Assembly (NCBI GenBank): GCA_963662895.1
Contig: OY759981.1
Span: 1,488,001 to 1,552,000 of the forward strand
Length of the DNA stretch: 64,000 bases
Reading direction: 5' to 3'
Origin: GWE2-42-39 sp963662895
GTDB lineage: Bacteria > Bacteroidota > Bacteroidia > Bacteroidales > Prolixibacteraceae
The notes beneath the pieces were generated by a model. The model saw only the letters and a program-made list of their open reading frames with translations. It was not told where the DNA came from and made no database searches. The translations under genes and the position numbers were made by a program. Below, one piece after another: positions 61,569-64,000 of this stretch (positions are counted from its first letter, which is position 1; each line of letters starts with the position of its first letter).

Positions 61569-61624
61569 GATTACAAATCCCCTCTTACTTAAGATCAGGA
61601 TTGCAAGTCCTGATCAGCCGGGTT
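61569..61624. repeat. REP-like repeat, right copy
   Basis: Same sequence plan as 60138-60192, with CAGGATT-GCA-AGTCCTG as the central palindrome. It ends exactly where the asparagine-synthetase-like fragment begins, so it may mark the breakpoint that removed that gene's 5' part. Confidence 0.65.
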
Positions 61625-62199
61625 GGAACAAGCGTTATGGCAACGTGCCAAATACAACTTTCTGAAACAATGCTACATTGACGAATATAAGTTGCGATTC
61701 AAACTAAAAAAATTTACCAACGGATATCGTCAACATTTTTCCACAAAGGCTCATCATCAGCGCGAACTATTCGACATAGGAGTTGAACAAAGATTAATTG
61801 ATTCGGAACTAAGTGCCAGAATGTTCCGCGTGGAGTTCCGTTACCCAATGCTAGACGTTCGGCTGATCGAATTCGCTTATAATCGGCCTTCGCATTTAAA
61901 AATTCACAAAGGGATTGAACGTTATGCTTTCCGTAAAATTCTTGAAGGAGTAACCTCCAAGCGAATCCAATGGCGATTAAAAGTTGATGTCAATCATCCC
62001 AACAGAGAACATCTTATCTGAGCAGGAAAGGCAGGATTTACAAAATCTGTTGCATTGCCCCTTACTTGAAAAGTATTGCCACACGGGAACAATCGACTCA
62101 CAAAAACTTGACGCAAAATTTATAGTAAATCAATTTAAAAATTTTTCATCGGTGTTTCGTTATTTTACAGACAACAAAATTCCGTTTAGTAGCAGGTGA
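61623..62199 (+). pseudogene. lasso-cyclase/asparagine-synthetase-like fragment, frameshifted
   Basis: The visible part is the C-terminal end of an asparagine-synthetase-B-type enzyme: ARMFRVEFRYPMLDVRLIEF and RKILEGVTSKRIQWRLKVD match the E.R.P.LD.RL.EF and R.....W R.K.D motifs. The frame stops at 62021; the next frame carries on with ENILSEQERQDLQNLLHC and YCHTGTIDSQKLDAKFIV up to 62199. The N-terminal glutaminase and ATP-binding parts are absent. Because two lasso-type precursor genes follow within 420 bp, I read it as the remnant of a lasso peptide macrolactam cyclase rather than a metabolic AsnB. Confidence 0.65.
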
Positions 62200-62304
62200 A
62201 TACCTTCTCCTAATTTGATATTATATATTATAAAAAATCTTTTTTAGATAAAAATTTTTATTAAATTGCAAATAATTATTTATTTAAAATAAAATACTGG
62301 ACTT

Positions 62305-62458
62305 ATGAAAAACGAGAAAATTCCACTAGAGAATAACAAAGAAGAAAGAATGGAAAACTCCCGAAATCTTTAATCTTGATGTTTCAAATTATACAAATGG
62401 GAAAAATCCTGACTCAGCAGAAGGTCTTGTTTCAATTGGTTCTTATGGAGCATCCTAA
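62305..62458 (+). pseudogene. lasso-like precursor peptide 1, frameshifted
   Basis: ATG 62305 opens MKNEKIPLENNKEER, then one extra A near 62343-62347 shifts the frame. The restored frame reads EWKTPEIFNLDVSNYTN then GKNPDSAEGLVSIGSYGAS and stops at 62456-62458. W-K-T-P-E-I matches the YxxPxL leader motif of lasso precursors; Thr is at -2, Gly at +1 and Glu at +8, allowing an 8-residue macrolactam ring. The frameshift would abolish production unless the base is a sequencing error. Confidence 0.6.
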
Positions 62459-62615
62459 CAAAATTGAGTAAAAAAAAACAAATATCTTTTTCCTCAAAAT
62501 ATTGTTTATAATTACCAGACTTTCTTTCTCTCATCTTTAATGCATTTTATCGAAAGAGAATGTAACTGGAGAACAATACAAAAATGAAATAATTAACTTA
62601 AAAAGACAAGTAATC

Positions 62616-62759
62616 ATGAACAACGAAGAAAATAAAACACAGGAAGCAACAAAAAAAACATGGGAAACACCTGAAGTAATCGATTTTGATGTTGACAAAA
62701 CGCAAAGTGGGCCTAGAACTGACACAGGTGAAGCTGTGAATTACCATCCGGAATCATAA
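62616..62759 (+). CDS. lasso-like precursor peptide 2, intact
   Basis: 47 residues, too short for usual gene calling. The leader has KKTWETPEVIDFDVDKTQ, again with the W-x-x-P-x-V motif, followed by SGPRTDTGEAVNYHPES. Aligned with peptide 1 from the Trp onward without gaps, Gly (residue 32) and Glu (39) coincide, giving an 8-residue ring. If the Thr-at--2 rule is followed instead, the core starts at Ser31 with a 9-residue ring to Glu39. No leader-binding (RRE) or protease gene is seen nearby. Confidence 0.65.
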   Translation: MNNEENKTQEATKKTWETPEVIDFDVDKTQSGPRTDTGEAVNYHPES

Positions 62760-62819
62760 TACTTTTAAGATATATAAATAAAGCGGATTTGTGTTTTTTC
62801 TTGTTGATTTTCGAACCTT

Positions 62820-64000
62820 TTATTGAAGGCTTTTGTGTTTTATAAAAAGTTCCATAACATTCTTGTTTAGTTTTTGGTGCAACATATTTTTGATATAATC
62901 AACATCCTCTTTATCAAGATATTTGTTGTACCTATTTTGTTTTCCTTCCCGCATCCGTAAAGCTTCGTTATTATTTATATCGTAAGCATTATCCGAAGGA
63001 AACCCCTTTTCCTTCTCAATATCTTGCATTCTTTCAAAGCCTGAGTTATTTATCGATAATTCCAGTAAATTTTTTTCAAAACTTAAATCCAAATAGCACA
63101 ATAATTTTCCGGCCACATCCTGTGTATCCTGCAGCAGCTCTTCGTATGACAAAACAAACGTGTTTTTATTATCAAGTTTTTCGCCCCAATTATTATAAAA
63201 ATCGCATAACCTGTTTATGCCCCTTTTTTCGTCCCTGATAAATTGTTTTATGTTACCATTATAGCATTTAATATGTTGGGTTTGCTGAAAAAAATCGGAA
63301 ACCATAATATCGTAAGGCGAGCGTATCAAAAAAACTATTTTTCCATGAGGTTCCTTCAACCTACTCATTTCTTTATGCGAAAACAAAATCAAAGGCATAT
63401 CCGGTCTGTTATTGTATCTATATGCATGTTCCCCTTTTATGTCATCTTTACTATCGTTTGGAAGGATATTAAAAAAGTTATACAAATCAACATCCAAATT
63501 TAGTTTATACAATAAATTAAAATAGTTGGCAAGAATAAACCGCAACCAGGTACGCCCCGATTTTGGGTACGAAACAATATAAACATCCGGATTTTTATGA
63601 TGAGGCGAACTTGTTTTTTTGCTCCATGATGATTTTTGAGTTACAACTTCAGCCTTTTTATAAAACAACGGTACCAGCTTAAAATAAGTAAACCCCATTT
63701 CTGCTAATTTCTCAATATTAAAGAATACCGGGCCCTGTTCTAACCGGTCAATTTTATTTTTAGAACAAAAAGAGGTCATTTTTTCACCACGGTTATATTG
63801 AGAAAAACCATAATAACAAGTCCGGGCAGGGCATGTATAGGCACAATTGGCATTGGCAAAAAGAATGACTTTGTCTTTTTGCGGAATACGGCCCAAAAAT
63901 TCATCTTCGTCATTCAAATCCATTGGCAAAGTAACATAATCGTACAATTCCAGGGCTTTTTCCAAACGCGAAATGGTATTGATATTTTTTATTATACTGG
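62820..64000 (-). CDS. fusion of U32/radical-SAM-like Cys domain and sulfotransferase (partial)
   Basis: The reading frame is open to the right edge, so the N-terminus is missing. The first visible part has NANCAYTCPARTCYYGFSQY and FCSKNKIDRLEQG with FNIEKLAEMGFTYFKLV, resembling the Cys-rich segment of U32-peptidase-like or radical-SAM-associated TIM-barrel proteins. From about residue 140 onward it is a sulfotransferase: YIVSYPKSGRTWLRFIL binds the 5'-phosphosulfate of PAPS and FLIRSPYDIMVSDFF the 3'-phosphate; RMREGKQNRYNKYL is the typical tail. It would transfer sulfate to a hydroxyl or amine. It is convergent with the lasso-like genes; tailoring of their product is a speculation. Confidence 0.7.
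   Translation of the reverse strand, partial: SIIKNINTISRLEKALELYDYVTLPMDLNDEDEFLGRIPQKDKVILFANANCAYTCPARTCYYGFSQYNRGEKMTSFCSKNKIDRLEQGPVFFNIEKLAEMGFTYFKLVPLFYKKAEVVTQKSSWSKKTSSPHHKNPDVYIVSYPKSGRTWLRFILANYFNLLYKLNLDVDLYNFFNILPNDSKDDIKGEHAYRYNNRPDMPLILFSHKEMSRLKEPHGKIVFLIRSPYDIMVSDFFQQTQHIKCYNGNIKQFIRDEKRGINRLCDFYNNWGEKLDNKNTFVLSYEELLQDTQDVAGKLLCYLDLSFEKNLLELSINNSGFERMQDIEKEKGFPSDNAYDINNNEALRMREGKQNRYNKYLDKEDVDYIKNMLHQKLNKNVMELFIKHKSLQ

Overview
The window looks like a chromosomal segment of a Bacteroidota bacterium, probably a marine or anaerobic member of the Bacteroidales/Marinilabiliales group (family-level guess only). Supporting signs are TonB-dependent receptors with carboxypeptidase-like plug extensions, a DUF4249 lipoprotein beside its receptor, DUF5686, DUF5107 and DUF6134 proteins, a TANNTTTG-type -7 box, and many Bacteroidota-style palindromic intergenic elements. 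No rRNA, tRNA or CRISPR array was seen.

Left end (1-10647, minus strand): a self-contained locus with its own ECF-type sigma factor, then an anti-sigma-like/C39-peptidase-like protein, a dynamin-like GTPase with a hydrophobic hairpin, an Hsp70 whose substrate-binding domain is replaced by a zinc ribbon, a second dynamin-like GTPase, a GrpE-like exchange factor, and three zinc-ribbon/FGE-sulfatase-fold proteins. The last two are a recent tandem duplication and one is frameshifted. The C-terminal ends of the FGE-fold proteins look like variable regions made by diversity-generating retroelements (DGRs). This locus is my first candidate for an undescribed system: a GTPase/chaperone machine coupled to possibly hypervariable lectin-fold sensors.

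Middle: 11057-19103 is an eight-gene leftward operon for membrane lipid or polyprenol metabolism (CdsA, a dolichol-kinase-like protein, a CDP-alcohol phosphatidyltransferase, two SDR enzymes, DUF5686, TauE/SafE, DUF6134). 19819-31014 carries a glycan-use unit (AraC regulator, sugar porter, GH2, DUF5107-TPR) plus a glutamine amidotransferase and a MATE exporter. 31189-38916 holds a TonB receptor/DUF4249 pair, a sulfatase, and a NikR-like regulator upstream of a second TonB receptor. 39000-49131 is housekeeping: OsmC, riboflavin synthase, a FolM-FolX-FolK pterin operon, MazG, a giant alpha-2-macroglobulin lipoprotein, a PAP2-like protein and thiol peroxidase.

Right end (49132-64000) is accessory and eroded. 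It holds a helical-protein/lipoprotein pair, decayed fragments, a TOTE-type primase-helicase-PLD conflict protein, an attC-like palindrome beside a frameshifted small gene, a second DUF5107-TPR protein, a truncated AlbA_2-type regulator, a TacA/TacT-like toxin-antitoxin pair lying between two REP-like repeats, and a broken lasso-peptide locus. The lasso locus has a cyclase fragment and two precursor peptides with a W-x-x-P leader motif, one of them frameshifted. It faces an unusual fusion protein ending in a sulfotransferase domain.
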